Shown piece by piece: positions 26,029-35,262 of a DNA stretch of 64,000 nucleotides. This stretch comes from Zeimonas sp050187175. Lineage in GTDB: Bacteria > Pseudomonadota > Gammaproteobacteria > Burkholderiales > Burkholderiaceae_E. The notes beneath the pieces are model-generated. The model ran no database searches, was not told the origin of the DNA, and saw only the letters and a program-made list of their open reading frames with translations. The stretch spans positions 1 to 64,000 of the forward strand of contig JBFWXS010000025.1 of NCBI GenBank assembly GCA_050187175.1, written 5' to 3'. The translations under genes and the position numbers were made by a program. Positions within the stretch are counted from its first letter, which is position 1. Each line of letters begins with the position of its first letter.

Positions 26029-27258
26029 ATGAGCAAGAGTATGCGGGTCGGTATCGTCGGCGCCGGTATAGGCGGTGTGGCGCTGGCGCGCGCGCTGCGG
26101 CTGCGCGGCATCGAAGCCTGGCTGTTCGAGCGCGCACCGGAGTTCGGCGAGATCGGCGCCGGCGTCCAGATGACGCCGAACGCGGCCAAGACCCTGATCG
26201 GCCTTGGCGTGGGCGAAGGGCTGCGGCGCATCGGCTTCCTGCCCGAGGCGATGATAGGCCTGAACTGGGATGACGGTACCGAGCTGTTCCGCACGCCGCT
26301 GCGCGACGTCTGCCCGCGGCTGTTCGGCGCCGATTTCTACCACGTGCATCGCGCCGACCTGCATGCCATCCTGGCCGAAGGCATTCCCGCGGATCGCGTG
26401 CGCTTCAATGCGCAGTGCGTGGGTGTGACGCAGCGCGAGGATGCGGCGGTGGCGCAGTTCGCCGACGGGTCCAGCTTCGAGGCGGATCTGATCGTCGGCG
26501 CCGACGGCATCCATTCGGCGGTGCATACCTCGCTGTGGGGCCAGAGCAAGGCGCATTTCACCGGCCACATGTGCTGGCGCGCGCTGGTGCCGGTGCCGCA
26601 GCATCCGCTGCCCTTCGTGCGGCCCGCCGCGTCGTTCTGGATGGGGCCCAAGGCGCACGTGGTGACCTATTACGTGAAGGGCGGCGCGGCCGTCAACATC
26701 GTGGCGGTCAACGAAAGCGCCGAATGGGTGGCGGAGTCGTGGACCGAGCCGAGCACGCGCGAAGAGCTGATGGCCGCCTACCAGGGCTGGCATTCGGACC
26801 TGATCAGGCTGTTCGAGCTGACCGATCCCACGCAGACCTTCAAATGGGGGCTGTTCGACCGCGACCCGATGCCGCAGTGGTCGAGCGGGCGAATCACGCT
26901 GCTGGGCGACGCTGCGCATCCGATGTTGCCGTTCCTGTCGCAAGGCGCGGCGATGGCGATAGAGGATGCCTACGTCTTGGCGGCGGCGCTGGCGCACTAC
27001 GGCAGCGACTACGGCGCCGCGCTGCGCGCCTACGAGGCCGAGCGGCTGCCGCGTACCGCGCGCGTGCAGCTTGAAGCGCGCGAGCGCGGCCGCACCTACC
27101 ATCTGTCCTCGCCCGAAGAGAAGCGTCAGCGCGACCTGGCGTTCCAGAAGCAGCAGGCCGAGAACCCGAACGCGGTCGGCATCAAGGCCGAGTGGGTGTA
27201 CGAATACGATGCCACGCACTGCGTCGAGCGCTTCCCGGCCGAAGCCTCGGTGGGTTGA
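26029..27258 (+). CDS. nicC: FAD-dependent monooxygenase, 6-hydroxynicotinate 3-monooxygenase-like
   Basis: A 409-residue class A flavoprotein. FAD motifs: GAGIGGVALARAL (about 11-23), the DG motif GADGIHSAVH (158-167), and GDAAHPMLPFLSQGAAMAIED in two adjoining parts near 290-310. NicC of Pseudomonas decarboxylates and hydroxylates 6-hydroxynicotinate to 2,5-dihydroxypyridine. His210 and Tyr214/Tyr215 lie in GPKAHVVTYYV, where that family has active-site residues. The assignment leans on the next three genes, which act on 2,5-dihydroxypyridine and its products. The protein is slightly longer than Pseudomonas NicC; a hydroxylase for a related substrate such as a picolinate derivative is possible. 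Start follows GGAG. Confidence 0.75.
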   Translation: MSKSMRVGIVGAGIGGVALARALRLRGIEAWLFERAPEFGEIGAGVQMTPNAAKTLIGLGVGEGLRRIGFLPEAMIGLNWDDGTELFRTPLRDVCPRLFGADFYHVHRADLHAILAEGIPADRVRFNAQCVGVTQREDAAVAQFADGSSFEADLIVGADGIHSAVHTSLWGQSKAHFTGHMCWRALVPVPQHPLPFVRPAASFWMGPKAHVVTYYVKGGAAVNIVAVNESAEWVAESWTEPSTREELMAAYQGWHSDLIRLFELTDPTQTFKWGLFDRDPMPQWSSGRITLLGDAAHPMLPFLSQGAAMAIEDAYVLAAALAHYGSDYGAALRAYEAERLPRTARVQLEARERGRTYHLSSPEEKRQRDLAFQKQQAENPNAVGIKAEWVYEYDATHCVERFPAEASVG

Positions 27259-27276
27259 GCGGACCAGGAGCACGCC

Positions 27277-28038
27277 ATGAAGAGCTATCGCATCGGCCAG
27301 ATCGTGCCGAGCTCGAACACCACGATGGAGACCGAGATTCCCGCGATGCTGCGGCTGCGCGAGCAGGTGCGGCCCGAGCGCTTCACGTTCCATTCCGCGC
27401 GCATGCGGATGAAGCACGTGACCAAGGAAGAGCTCGCGGCAATGGATGCCGAGTCGGACCGCTGCGCACTGGAGTTGTCGGACGCGCGCGTCGACGTGCT
27501 CGGCTATGCCTGCCTGGTCGCCATCATGGCCATGGGCCGCGGCTACCATTGCCAGTCGGAGGCGCGGCTGTCGGCGGCCACGGCGAGCAACGGCGGCGGA
27601 GCGCCGGTGGTCACCAGCGCGGGTGCGCTGGTGCAGGGGCTGCGCGTGCTGGGCGCGCGCCGCATCGCGCTGGTGGCGCCCTACATGATTCCGCTGACGC
27701 GGCTGGTCATCGACTACATCGAGCACGAAGGCTTCGAGGTCGCCGACTGGCGTGCGCTGGAGATCGCCGACAACCTGGCGGTGGGACGCCATGATCCGAT
27801 GCGGCTGCCCGAGATCGTTGCCGGCATGAAGACCGACGACGTCGACGCGATCGTGCTGTCGGCCTGCGTGCAGATGCCGTCGCTGCCGGCGGTCGCACGC
27901 GTCGAGGCGGCCACGGGCAAGCCGGTGCTGACCGCCGCGGTGGCGACCACGTACGCGATGCTCGGCGCGCTGGAACTCGAGCAGGTGGTGCCAGGGGCCG
28001 GTGCGCTGCTGTCGGGCGCCTATTCAGGCCGCGGCTGA
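27277..28038 (+). CDS. nicE: maleate isomerase (Asp/Glu racemase superfamily)
   Basis: A 253-residue cofactor-free isomerase that turns maleate into fumarate, the last step of the nicotinate route. Both catalytic cysteines are in place: Cys79 in GYACLVAIMAMG and Cys197 in LSACVQMPS. The N-terminal segment IGQIVPSSNTTMETEIP is typical of maleate isomerases and related arylmalonate decarboxylases. The start at 27277 follows CAGGAG, 18 bp after nicC. Arylmalonate decarboxylase-like activity is less likely because the early active-site cysteine and the pathway context agree with NicE. Confidence 0.88.
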   Translation: MKSYRIGQIVPSSNTTMETEIPAMLRLREQVRPERFTFHSARMRMKHVTKEELAAMDAESDRCALELSDARVDVLGYACLVAIMAMGRGYHCQSEARLSAATASNGGGAPVVTSAGALVQGLRVLGARRIALVAPYMIPLTRLVIDYIEHEGFEVADWRALEIADNLAVGRHDPMRLPEIVAGMKTDDVDAIVLSACVQMPSLPAVARVEAATGKPVLTAAVATTYAMLGALELEQVVPGAGALLSGAYSGRG

Positions 28039-28062
28039 GCCGGCGCGCCTCAGCGGGCCGCA

Positions 28063-28090
28063 CCTAGCCGGCCGCGCCTAGCCGGCCGCG
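28063..28090. repeat. 14-bp perfect tandem duplication
   Basis: CCTAGCCGGCCGCG occurs twice in direct succession (28063-28076, 28077-28090), followed by a partial third CCT, in the 81-bp space between nicE and nicD. It contains the palindrome CCGG and probably arose by replication slippage; length variation between strains would be expected. Confidence 0.85.
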
Positions 28091-28119
28091 CCTGATCCAC
28101 TGACGGAGGAATTCTCGAT

Positions 28120-28950
28120 ATGAACGACAGCACTTTCCTGTACGGGGCCAATGTCCAGGCCAACGGCATTCGCCAGCACTATCTTCGCTACGGCGGCACC
28201 GACGGCGCACGCGCCGGCCGCGATGCCGTCGTCCTGATTCCCGGCATCACCAGTCCGGCGGTGACCTGGGGCTTCGTCGCCGAACGCTTCGGTCGCCATT
28301 TCGACACCTACGTGCTGGACGTGCGCGGCCGCGGGCTCAGCGAGGTCTCGGACACGCTGGACTACGGCCTGGACGCTCAGGCATCCGACGCGATTGCCGT
28401 GGCGCAAGCGCTCGGCCTGTCGCGCTATGCCTTCGTCGGTCATTCGATGGGCGGGCGCATCGCTATCCGCGCCGCGGGCCGCCGCCCGGCCGGCTTGACG
28501 CGGCTGGTCGCCGTCGACCCGCCGGTCTCGGGCCCAGGGCGCCGTCCTTATCCGGCACAGCTGCCGTGGTACGTGGACTCGATCCGGCTCGCTCGCCAGG
28601 GCATCTCGCTGGAACAGATGCGCAGCTTCTGCCCCACCTGGAGCGAGGAGCAGCTGCGGCTGCGCGCCGAATGGCTGCACACCTGCGACGAGCGCGCCAT
28701 CGTGCGCAGCTTCGAGGACTTCCAGATCGACGACATCCACGCGGATATGCCGCGGATCGCGGTGCCCATGCTGCTGATGACCGCCGAGCGCGGCGACGTC
28801 ATCCGCGATGCGGACGTGGACGAGATCAGCGGCCTGGTGCCGACGCTGTCGCACGTTCGCGTGGCCGACGCCGGGCACATGATCCCTTGGGACAACGAGG
28901 AAGGGTTTCACCGGGCGTTCGGCGATTTTCTCGGCCAGCGGCTCGATTGA
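28120..28950 (+). CDS. nicD: N-formylmaleamate deformylase (alpha/beta hydrolase)
   Basis: A 276-residue alpha/beta hydrolase. NicD removes formate from N-formylmaleamate to give maleamate. The triad is Ser109 (GHSMGG), Asp133 (VAVDPP) and His253 (ADAGHMIPWDN), each exactly eight residues later than the Ser101/Asp125/His245 I recall for Pseudomonas NicD, which fits a short N-terminal extension. The oxyanion region is VLIPGITSPAVTWGF. The start follows GGAGGA. It stands between nicE and nicX. No maleamate amidohydrolase (NicF) is present in the window, so that step must be encoded elsewhere. Confidence 0.88.
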   Translation: MNDSTFLYGANVQANGIRQHYLRYGGTDGARAGRDAVVLIPGITSPAVTWGFVAERFGRHFDTYVLDVRGRGLSEVSDTLDYGLDAQASDAIAVAQALGLSRYAFVGHSMGGRIAIRAAGRRPAGLTRLVAVDPPVSGPGRRPYPAQLPWYVDSIRLARQGISLEQMRSFCPTWSEEQLRLRAEWLHTCDERAIVRSFEDFQIDDIHADMPRIAVPMLLMTAERGDVIRDADVDEISGLVPTLSHVRVADAGHMIPWDNEEGFHRAFGDFLGQRLD

Positions 28951-29007
28951 ATCCGCCTGCCGCCATCGCCGATCGCAAGGCATTGTCAAGGAGAAAAGGA
29001 GAACGCC

Positions 29008-30081
29008 ATGGCTGTTCGCGACGCTGACCTGATCCGCGCCTGGACCCAGGTGCTCACGCTGTCCAAGCTCAAGTCCGGCGACATCGTCACGGTGCTGACC
29101 AGCGACCACACGCATCCGCAGACGCTGCGCTGCGCCGTCACGGCGGCCACGATGATGGGCGCCTGCGTCAGCCGGCTCGATCTGCCGCCGCTGAACGGCG
29201 AGAAGTCGCTGAGCCGCGATCCGCTTGCCTACCTCGGCACCACGCCGCTGACCGGCAACCGCGCCGCGATCGCGGCCTTGAAGGCCAGCGATCTGGTGCT
29301 CGATCTGATGACGCTGCTGTTCTCGCCCGAGCAGGTCGACATCCTGCAGTCGGGCACCCGGATCCTGCTCGCGGTGGAGCCGCCGGAGGTGCTGCTGCGG
29401 ATGGTGCCGTCGATGGACGACTATCATCGCGTGCAGGCCGCCGTGGCGCTGCTGAAAGGGCGCAAGGAGATGCGCGTGACCTCCAAGGCGGGCACCGATC
29501 TGCGCTGCGCGCTCGGCGAGTATCCGGTCACCGCCGAGTACGGCTTCGTCGAACAGCCCGGCCGCTGGGATCACTGGCCGAGCGGTTTCGCCTTCACTTG
29601 GCCGAACGAGGGCGCCTCGAACGGACGCATCGTGCTGTCCAAAGGCGACATCCTGCTGCCGATGAAGTCCTATGTCGACGAAGCGATCGAGCTGACGGTG
29701 CAGAACGGCTTCGTGACGCGCATCGAAGGCGGTACCGATGCCGAGCTGCTGCGCGAATACATCGAGTCGTTCGGCGATCCGGAAGCCTATGCGATCTCGC
29801 ACATCGGCTGGGGACTGCAGAAGCGCGCGTACTGGTCCACGCTGGGCCTGTACGATCGCGAAGCGACGCTGGGCATGGACGCGCGCGCCGTCAGCGGCAA
29901 CTTCCTGTTCTCGCTGGGGCCGAACAACGAGGCGGGCGGCTCGCGGACCACGGCCTGCCACATCGACATTCCGATGCGCCACTGCAACGTGTTCGTCGAC
30001 GAGCTGCAGGTCGTCGAAGACGGCAAGGTGGTGGAGGCATTGATGGCGCCGGGCAGGACGACGGAGCCGGCGCTGGTCTGA
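29008..30081 (+). CDS. nicX: 2,5-dihydroxypyridine 5,6-dioxygenase
   Basis: A 357-residue Fe(II) ring-cleaving dioxygenase that opens 2,5-dihydroxypyridine to N-formylmaleamate. The iron ligands reported for Pseudomonas NicX (His265, His318, Asp320) fall at exactly the same numbers here: His265 in YAISHIGWG, His318 and Asp320 in TACHIDIPM. Size is close to the characterised enzyme (about 350). The family is structurally related to leucine aminopeptidase-like folds rather than to extradiol enzymes. The start follows AAAAGGAG. It is the signature enzyme of the cluster and the last gene of the plus-strand operon. Confidence 0.93.
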   Translation: MAVRDADLIRAWTQVLTLSKLKSGDIVTVLTSDHTHPQTLRCAVTAATMMGACVSRLDLPPLNGEKSLSRDPLAYLGTTPLTGNRAAIAALKASDLVLDLMTLLFSPEQVDILQSGTRILLAVEPPEVLLRMVPSMDDYHRVQAAVALLKGRKEMRVTSKAGTDLRCALGEYPVTAEYGFVEQPGRWDHWPSGFAFTWPNEGASNGRIVLSKGDILLPMKSYVDEAIELTVQNGFVTRIEGGTDAELLREYIESFGDPEAYAISHIGWGLQKRAYWSTLGLYDREATLGMDARAVSGNFLFSLGPNNEAGGSRTTACHIDIPMRHCNVFVDELQVVEDGKVVEALMAPGRTTEPALV

Positions 30082-30130
30082 GCGCGGAACGAAACGCGCG
30101 TCAGCGGGTTTCAGCGAGCCTGAGCAAGTC

Positions 30131-30832
30131 TCAGCGCGCTTCGACGCCGCCGACGACGAAGCGCGTCACCTGGTCGATCAGCGACTCGGTGTCGTCGGGG
30201 TCGTACAGCCCCGGCGGTGTCATCGCGTCCATCCGGTGCGTGTCGGAGAACGCGTACAGATAGGTGCCTATCATCAGCGTCACGCGCCAGTACGCGTCGA
30301 GCTCGGGCATCCGCGGCAGCGCTTCGAGGACCGCCTCGACGTAGCGGCGCGTCGACACGCCATAGGCGTTGGTGCGCAGCGTGTACGAGATCTCCGGCGG
30401 CTCGGTGTGCAGGCGCGCCTGCAGCCGCAGAAAGGCGCGGCCCTGTGCGCTGCTGCGCAGCGCCAGCGTCGGCAGCAGGAACGCGCGGACGATTTCGCGC
30501 ACCTTCAGCTTGCCGCGCGCCCGCAGTGCGTCGAGGTTGTCGAGCCGCTGCTGCGAGATCGGCACGCTGCGCCGAAGGAACACTGCCTCGAACAGACCGA
30601 ACTTGGAGCCGAAGTAGTAGCTGATCAATGCCTGCGTGACCTTGGCCTGCGTGGCCACTTCGCGCAGCGTCGTGCCCGCATAGCCGAGATTGGCGAAGAC
30701 GGTTTCGGCGGCGTCGAGGATGTCGCTCTTGGATACGCTGGCCCCTTCGGGGCGTCCCGGCCCCTTGCGTTTGCCGCGGGGGCGCTTCGGCGCGAGCGAG
30801 CGATTGGGATCGTTAGCCAGGGTCATGGTCAT
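30131..30832 (-). CDS. TetR/AcrR-family regulator
   Basis: A 233-residue repressor-type protein. A basic tail (RPRGKRKGPGRPEG) precedes the helix-turn-helix at about 35-80: ILDAAETVFANLGYAGTTLR then VTQALISYYFGSKFGLFEAV. The C-terminal ligand domain is of the type with a PFAM TetR_C-like fold but no assignable effector. It converges on nicX and is separated from it by 49 bp. In Pseudomonas, nicotinate genes are controlled by a TetR protein (NicS) and a MarR protein (NicR), so this may be a local NicS-like regulator. Two ATGs at the start (30832, 30826) are equally possible. Confidence 0.85.
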   Translation of the reverse strand: MTMTLANDPNRSLAPKRPRGKRKGPGRPEGASVSKSDILDAAETVFANLGYAGTTLREVATQAKVTQALISYYFGSKFGLFEAVFLRRSVPISQQRLDNLDALRARGKLKVREIVRAFLLPTLALRSSAQGRAFLRLQARLHTEPPEISYTLRTNAYGVSTRRYVEAVLEALPRMPELDAYWRVTLMIGTYLYAFSDTHRMDAMTPPGLYDPDDTESLIDQVTRFVVGGVEAR

Positions 30833-30847
30833 CGGCGTCTCTGCATT

Positions 30848-31000
30848 CTAGCGCAGTGCTGCGTTCGCGCGGCCGATCTTCCCGATCTCGATCTCGCAGA
30901 CGTGGCCGGCCTTCATGAACAGCGGCCGCTTGTGCGCGACACCGATGCCGGCCGGGGTGCCCATCACTAGTGGGTCGCCGGGTTCGAGCGCCAGGTACTG
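30848..31000 (-). pseudogene. fumarylacetoacetate hydrolase family, C-terminal remnant
   Basis: About 49 codons and a stop remain of an FAH-superfamily gene. The frame reads LALEPGDPLVMGTPAGIGV and then PLFMKAGHVCEIEIGKIG, which match the conserved end of these hydrolases/isomerases. The homology breaks off abruptly at a 16-bp tandem repeat, and no start or N-terminal part is present. It lies 15 bp upstream of tetR on the same strand, so a former FAH-tetR operon seems to have lost its front. Confidence 0.75.
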
Positions 31001-31027
31001 AGGGGCCTCGCTACTGAGGGGCCTCGC
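30996..31027. repeat. 16-bp perfect tandem duplication at the pseudogene breakpoint
   Basis: TACTGAGGGGCCTCGC occurs twice in direct succession (30996-31011, 31012-31027). The unit contains the palindrome GAGGGGCCTC-like core. Its left edge coincides with the point where the FAH homology ends, so it probably marks the deletion or rearrangement junction. Confidence 0.85.
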
Positions 31028-31219
31028 AATTGTTCTCGGCGGCGTACCGCAGCCGCTTGCTGACGCCCCCAGCCAGTGAGATGGCGCGTGCCGCGGCGTC
31101 CGATATGAGTGGGCAGGGGGCTGAATTGGAGCACAGCACCCGTCCCGTGGGGCGGCCGTGCCGCGACATGATGTAGTCTTTGCGGGGTATTCCGCTCGCT
31201 GGACGAACCGACGCGATCC
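31028..31219. other. non-coding interval before the repair operon
   Basis: No frame here has a ribosome site or recognisable protein. The stretch lies between the FAH remnant and the first repair gene and probably contains the promoter of that operon, though I see no convincing -35/-10 pair. It may also include decayed sequence from the deletion that truncated the FAH gene. Confidence 0.45.
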
Positions 31220-32563
31220 ATGCCCCGTTTCCTGCACACGGCCGATTGGCAGATCGGCCGCCAGTTCGCCGGCTTCGATGCCGAGCATGCGCCGATTCTC
31301 GCCGAGGCACGGGTGGCCGCGATCGAGCGGCTGGCGGCGCTGGCCGCCGAGCACGAGGTCGATGCGGTGCTGGTGGCGGGCGACGTCTTCGATGCGCAGA
31401 CGGTGTCGGAGCGGACGCTGCGCCGCTCGTTCAATGCGATGTCGGGTTTCGCGGGGCTGTGGCTGATGATCCCCGGCAACCACGACGCGGCGCTGGCCGA
31501 GAGCGTGTGGACCCGCGCGGCGCGCCTCGCCGTGGTGCCGCCCAACGTGCGGCCGCTGCTCGCTCCCGAGATCTCGCTGTTCGCCGGGCAGGGCTTCGCC
31601 GTGCTGCCCGCGCCGCTCGTGCAGCGTCATACCTATGCCGATCTGACGGCGTGGTTCGATGACGCCGTCACGCCGCCGGGCCTGCTGCGCATCGGCCTGG
31701 CCCACGGCAGCGTGCAGGGCGTGCTGCCCGGCGATATCGATTCGGCCAATCCGATCGCGGCCGATCGAGCGGCGCGGGCGCGGCTCGACTATCTGGCGCT
31801 GGGCGATTGGCACGGCTGCTTCGCCGTCGATCCGCGCACCTGGTACGCGGGGACGCCCGAGCCGGACCGCTTCAAGGCCAATGATCCGGGCCGCGCGCTG
31901 CTGGTCGAGATCGAAGCGCCCCGCGCGCTGCCGCGCGTCACGCCGCTGCCGGTGGCGCAGTACCGCTGGCGTTCGCTGGAAGCAGAGCTGCGCGTGGCCA
32001 GCGACCTCGACGCGCTGCTGCAGTCGCTGGCTTCGCTGGCACCGCAGGACGTCGTCGATCTGCATGTCGACGGACAACTCGATCTGGCCGGCCTACAGCG
32101 GTTGCGCGCCGCGATCGGTGAAGCCGAGGCGCGCGCGCGGCACCTGCAGGCAGACCTGTCGGCGCTGCGGTTGATGCCGACCGACGAGGACATCGCCGCT
32201 CTGCAGGCTGACGGCTATCTGGGCGAGGTGATCGCCGAACTGCGCGAAGCGCAGGCCGGCGCTGATGCAGGATATGCACGAACAGCCCAGGATGCGCTGG
32301 CGCTGCTGACGGCGGCGCTGGCACAGCGCCGGTACGCGGCCGGTGCGGTCGGCGTGACCGATGCGGCTGATGTGGCCGATGTGGGCGATGTGGCTGATTC
32401 GGACGATCCGGTGGCGGCCGTAGAGGCGGCGGACGCGCCCGTGGCCGGCGACGGCGAGAGCGGCGAAGCGGCCGCAGCGACCGAAACGATCGAAGCAGTG
32501 GCGGCAGCCGAAGCGCCCGCCGCTACGACCGATGTGCAGTCGCCGCCGGAGTCCCGGTCGTGA
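31220..32563 (+). CDS. Mre11/SbcD-like DNA repair metallophosphoesterase (YhaO type)
   Basis: A 447-residue calcineurin-like phosphoesterase related to SbcD/Mre11 and YhaO. Metal-binding motifs appear in order: HTADWQIG (6-13, with Gln11 where SbcD usually has His), GDVFD (54-58), GNHD (86-89), AHGSVQG (161-167) and GDWHG (195-199). It probably cuts or processes DNA ends with the ATPase encoded next. The last 80 residues are Ala/Asp/Val-rich low complexity and unusual for the family. The stop overlaps the next GTG start. Gln in place of the first histidine is seen in YhaO-like proteins, so activity need not be lost. Confidence 0.82.
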   Translation: MPRFLHTADWQIGRQFAGFDAEHAPILAEARVAAIERLAALAAEHEVDAVLVAGDVFDAQTVSERTLRRSFNAMSGFAGLWLMIPGNHDAALAESVWTRAARLAVVPPNVRPLLAPEISLFAGQGFAVLPAPLVQRHTYADLTAWFDDAVTPPGLLRIGLAHGSVQGVLPGDIDSANPIAADRAARARLDYLALGDWHGCFAVDPRTWYAGTPEPDRFKANDPGRALLVEIEAPRALPRVTPLPVAQYRWRSLEAELRVASDLDALLQSLASLAPQDVVDLHVDGQLDLAGLQRLRAAIGEAEARARHLQADLSALRLMPTDEDIAALQADGYLGEVIAELREAQAGADAGYARTAQDALALLTAALAQRRYAAGAVGVTDAADVADVGDVADSDDPVAAVEAADAPVAGDGESGEAAAATETIEAVAAAEAPAATTDVQSPPESRS

Positions 32564-35262
32564 GCCTTCGCGTCACCCGCATGCGCATCGAACAGCTGCG
32601 GCGCTTTCGCCAGCCGCTGGAGCTCGACGGCTTCGACGCGGGCCTGAACATCATTGCCGGCCCGAACGAGGCCGGCAAGAGCACGCTGGTGCGGGCCATC
32701 CGCGCCGCGTTCTTCGAACGCTACCGATCCACCTCCGTCGATGACCTGAGGCCATGGGGCGAAGGCGCCGCCGCCGCGCCGCAGATCGAGCTCGATTTCG
32801 ATCTCGACGGGCAGCCGCATCGCCTCGTGAAGAGCTTTCTCGGCAGGAAACGCTGCACATTGCAGATCGGCGCGCGAACGCTGGACGGCGCCGAGGCGGA
32901 GGAGCATCTGGCGCAGCTGCTCGGCTTCGCGTTCGCCGGCAAGGGTGCCAGCCGGCCCGAGCACTGGGGCATTCCCGGTCTGCTGTGGGTCGAGCAAGGA
33001 GCAGGGCAGGAACTCGATGTCCGCCATGCTCGCGACCATCTGCACGATGCGCTGCATGGCCAGGTCGACGCAGCAGCCGGCGAGCTGGCCGCCAGCGGCG
33101 GCGATGAGCTGCTGGACCATTTGCGAGCCGAGCGGGGCGAGCTGCTCACGGGTATGGGCAAGCCGCGCGGCGTCTATGCCGAGGCCGCATTTCGGATCGA
33201 GGCTCTGCAGACGCAGCTGCAGGCGCTCGACGGCCAGATCGAGGCCTACCGGCAGGACGTGGATCGCCTGGCCAGTCTGCGCCAGCAGCATGCGGCTGAC
33301 GAAGCGGCGCAGCCGTGGCGGCAGTTCGGCGAGCAGCTGGCCCAGGCCGAGGAGCGGCAGCGTGCGCTGCAGGCCAGCCAGCAGCGTCTGCAAGCCGATC
33401 AGACGCGGCTGGACCAGCTCGCGGAGACTCGCGAGCTGTTGCTGAAGGAGCTGGCGAATCTCGAGCAGCAGCAGGCCGATGCCGAGACGCGGGCACGAGC
33501 GCTGGCCGAGGCACGTGAGGCGCTGCACGCCGCCGATGCGGCGGTGGCCAGCGCCCGGCAGCAGGCCGGGCAGGCGCGCCAGGCGACTGCTGCCGCGCGC
33601 GAGGTGCACAGGCGCGCGCGACGGACTGCCGACCGGCGCGGCCTGCAGCAGCAGATCGAACAGGCAGAAGCCGAGGCGGCGCGGCTGGAGGGCGATCTGC
33701 AGCGCGCCGAGCAGGCCGATCGGCATCTGGCCGAGCTGCGCGCGAGCAGTGCCGCGGCGGCGGCGATCGACCAGGCCCAGCTCGAGCATCTGATCCGGCT
33801 CGAACGCGCCGAGCGCGATGCAGCGCTGCGTCGGCAGGCGGTGGCCACGCGTCTGAGTTTCGAGCTGCCTGAAGGACAAGCCGTCGAGCTGAGCACGCGC
33901 GATGGACTGCGCATTCTCGAAGCGCGCGGCGAGCAACTGCTCGATGCGCAGGCCAGCCTGCAGCTCCCGGGCGGCGGGCGGCTCGTGATCACGCCCGGCG
34001 GCGAGGACCTCGGCGAGCTGGCGCGTGCGCACGAGCATGCGCTGGACGCCTTGCGCAGGGCCTGCGCAAGCCTGGGGGTGTCCGATGCGGACGAGGCGCG
34101 GGCGCGTCGCGCCGCCGCTATGGATCGCGAATCGCGGATCGGCCTGGCCGAACAGGCATTGGCCATCGTCGCGCCCAAGGGATTGCAGCCCTTGCATGCC
34201 GCGATTGCGCAGGCCCGGCAGCGGATCGGCGCCGCGCGCGAGGCCTTGGATCGGCTGCACGAGGACGCTGGAGCGGGTGGCGCATCGCCGGCTGATGACG
34301 GGGAGGCGGCCGAGCCGTCGCTGGATCAGGCCGAGCTCGAGCTGAGCGCAGCCGAGGCGGCCGAAAGAACCGGGGAAGCCGCGCTGAACGACGCACAGCG
34401 CGCCAGCGCCGCCGCGCGGGCGCACCACGATCATGCGCAGCGCGAACATGCCGCCGCTCAGGCGACGCTCGCCGATCCCGCGCGCCTGCAGCGGCAGGCG
34501 CAAGCGCAGACTCAGCTGCTGGCCAACCGTGCCGAGCACGACGCGCTGGCGGCGCGCATTGCGCAGACCCAGACCGAGCTGGAGCAGGCACGACCCCAGA
34601 TTGTCGAGCAGGACGTCGTCCGCTTCCGGCTCAGCATCGAGCAGTCGACGAAGCTTCACCAGCAGCGCCGCGAACAGATCGTGATGCTCGAAAGCAGCCT
34701 GCAACAAGCCGGCGCACAGGGCCTCGAGGAGCAGCGGCAGTCGCTGGCCGTCAGTCTGGAGCAGGCGAAGCGGCGACACGACGAACTGCGCCGGCGCGCC
34801 GACGCGCTCGAGCTGCTGTGCACCAGGCTGGACGAGAAGCGGCGTGCCACGCTCGCACGACTGCAGGCCCCGCTGCAGCAGCGGCTGCAGCACTATCTGC
34901 CGCTGCTCATGCCGGGTGCCAGCATGCAGATCGACGCCGACCTGGCGCCCGGTGCATTGCTGCGTGCATCGCCGGGCGGCCATGCCGAGGCGGCGCAGGT
35001 GCAGGAGCTGAGCTTCGGTGCGCGCGAACAGCTGGCGCTGATCAGCCGCTTCGCCTACGCGGATCTGTTGCGGCAGGCGGGCCGGCCGACGCTGCTGATC
35101 CTCGACGATGCGCTCGTGCATAGCGATGCCGAACGCCTGGCCCAGATGAAGCGTGTGCTGTTCGATGCCGCGCAGCGCCATCAGCTGCTGCTGTTCACCT
35201 GCCATCCCGAGCACTGGCGCGACATGGGCGTACCGATCCGGCCGCTGGAGAGCGCGTCGTGA
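32560..35262 (+). CDS. SbcC/Rad50-like ATPase with coiled coils (YhaN type)
   Basis: A 900-residue SMC-like ATPase. Walker A GPNEAGKST is at 34-42. Long Gln/Ala/Arg/Glu-rich coiled coils fill about 190-780, interrupted by a globular part near 400-500. The C-terminal half-ATPase has the signature ELSFGAREQLALISR and Walker B LLILDDALVHSD. No CxxC zinc hook is visible at the coil apex, which separates it from SbcC/Rad50 and fits the YhaN branch. It starts at GTG 32560, overlapping the upstream stop, and ends overlapping recC. Presumed partner of the preceding nuclease. Confidence 0.82.
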   Translation: MSLRVTRMRIEQLRRFRQPLELDGFDAGLNIIAGPNEAGKSTLVRAIRAAFFERYRSTSVDDLRPWGEGAAAAPQIELDFDLDGQPHRLVKSFLGRKRCTLQIGARTLDGAEAEEHLAQLLGFAFAGKGASRPEHWGIPGLLWVEQGAGQELDVRHARDHLHDALHGQVDAAAGELAASGGDELLDHLRAERGELLTGMGKPRGVYAEAAFRIEALQTQLQALDGQIEAYRQDVDRLASLRQQHAADEAAQPWRQFGEQLAQAEERQRALQASQQRLQADQTRLDQLAETRELLLKELANLEQQQADAETRARALAEAREALHAADAAVASARQQAGQARQATAAAREVHRRARRTADRRGLQQQIEQAEAEAARLEGDLQRAEQADRHLAELRASSAAAAAIDQAQLEHLIRLERAERDAALRRQAVATRLSFELPEGQAVELSTRDGLRILEARGEQLLDAQASLQLPGGGRLVITPGGEDLGELARAHEHALDALRRACASLGVSDADEARARRAAAMDRESRIGLAEQALAIVAPKGLQPLHAAIAQARQRIGAAREALDRLHEDAGAGGASPADDGEAAEPSLDQAELELSAAEAAERTGEAALNDAQRASAAARAHHDHAQREHAAAQATLADPARLQRQAQAQTQLLANRAEHDALAARIAQTQTELEQARPQIVEQDVVRFRLSIEQSTKLHQQRREQIVMLESSLQQAGAQGLEEQRQSLAVSLEQAKRRHDELRRRADALELLCTRLDEKRRATLARLQAPLQQRLQHYLPLLMPGASMQIDADLAPGALLRASPGGHAEAAQVQELSFGAREQLALISRFAYADLLRQAGRPTLLILDDALVHSDAERLAQMKRVLFDAAQRHQLLLFTCHPEHWRDMGVPIRPLESAS

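Noticed and set aside
32215..35214. 999-codon minus-strand frame opposite the SbcC-like gene
   Set aside because: It arises from the GC-rich coiled-coil codons of the real gene; the sequence is His/Arg/Gln-rich without any domain.
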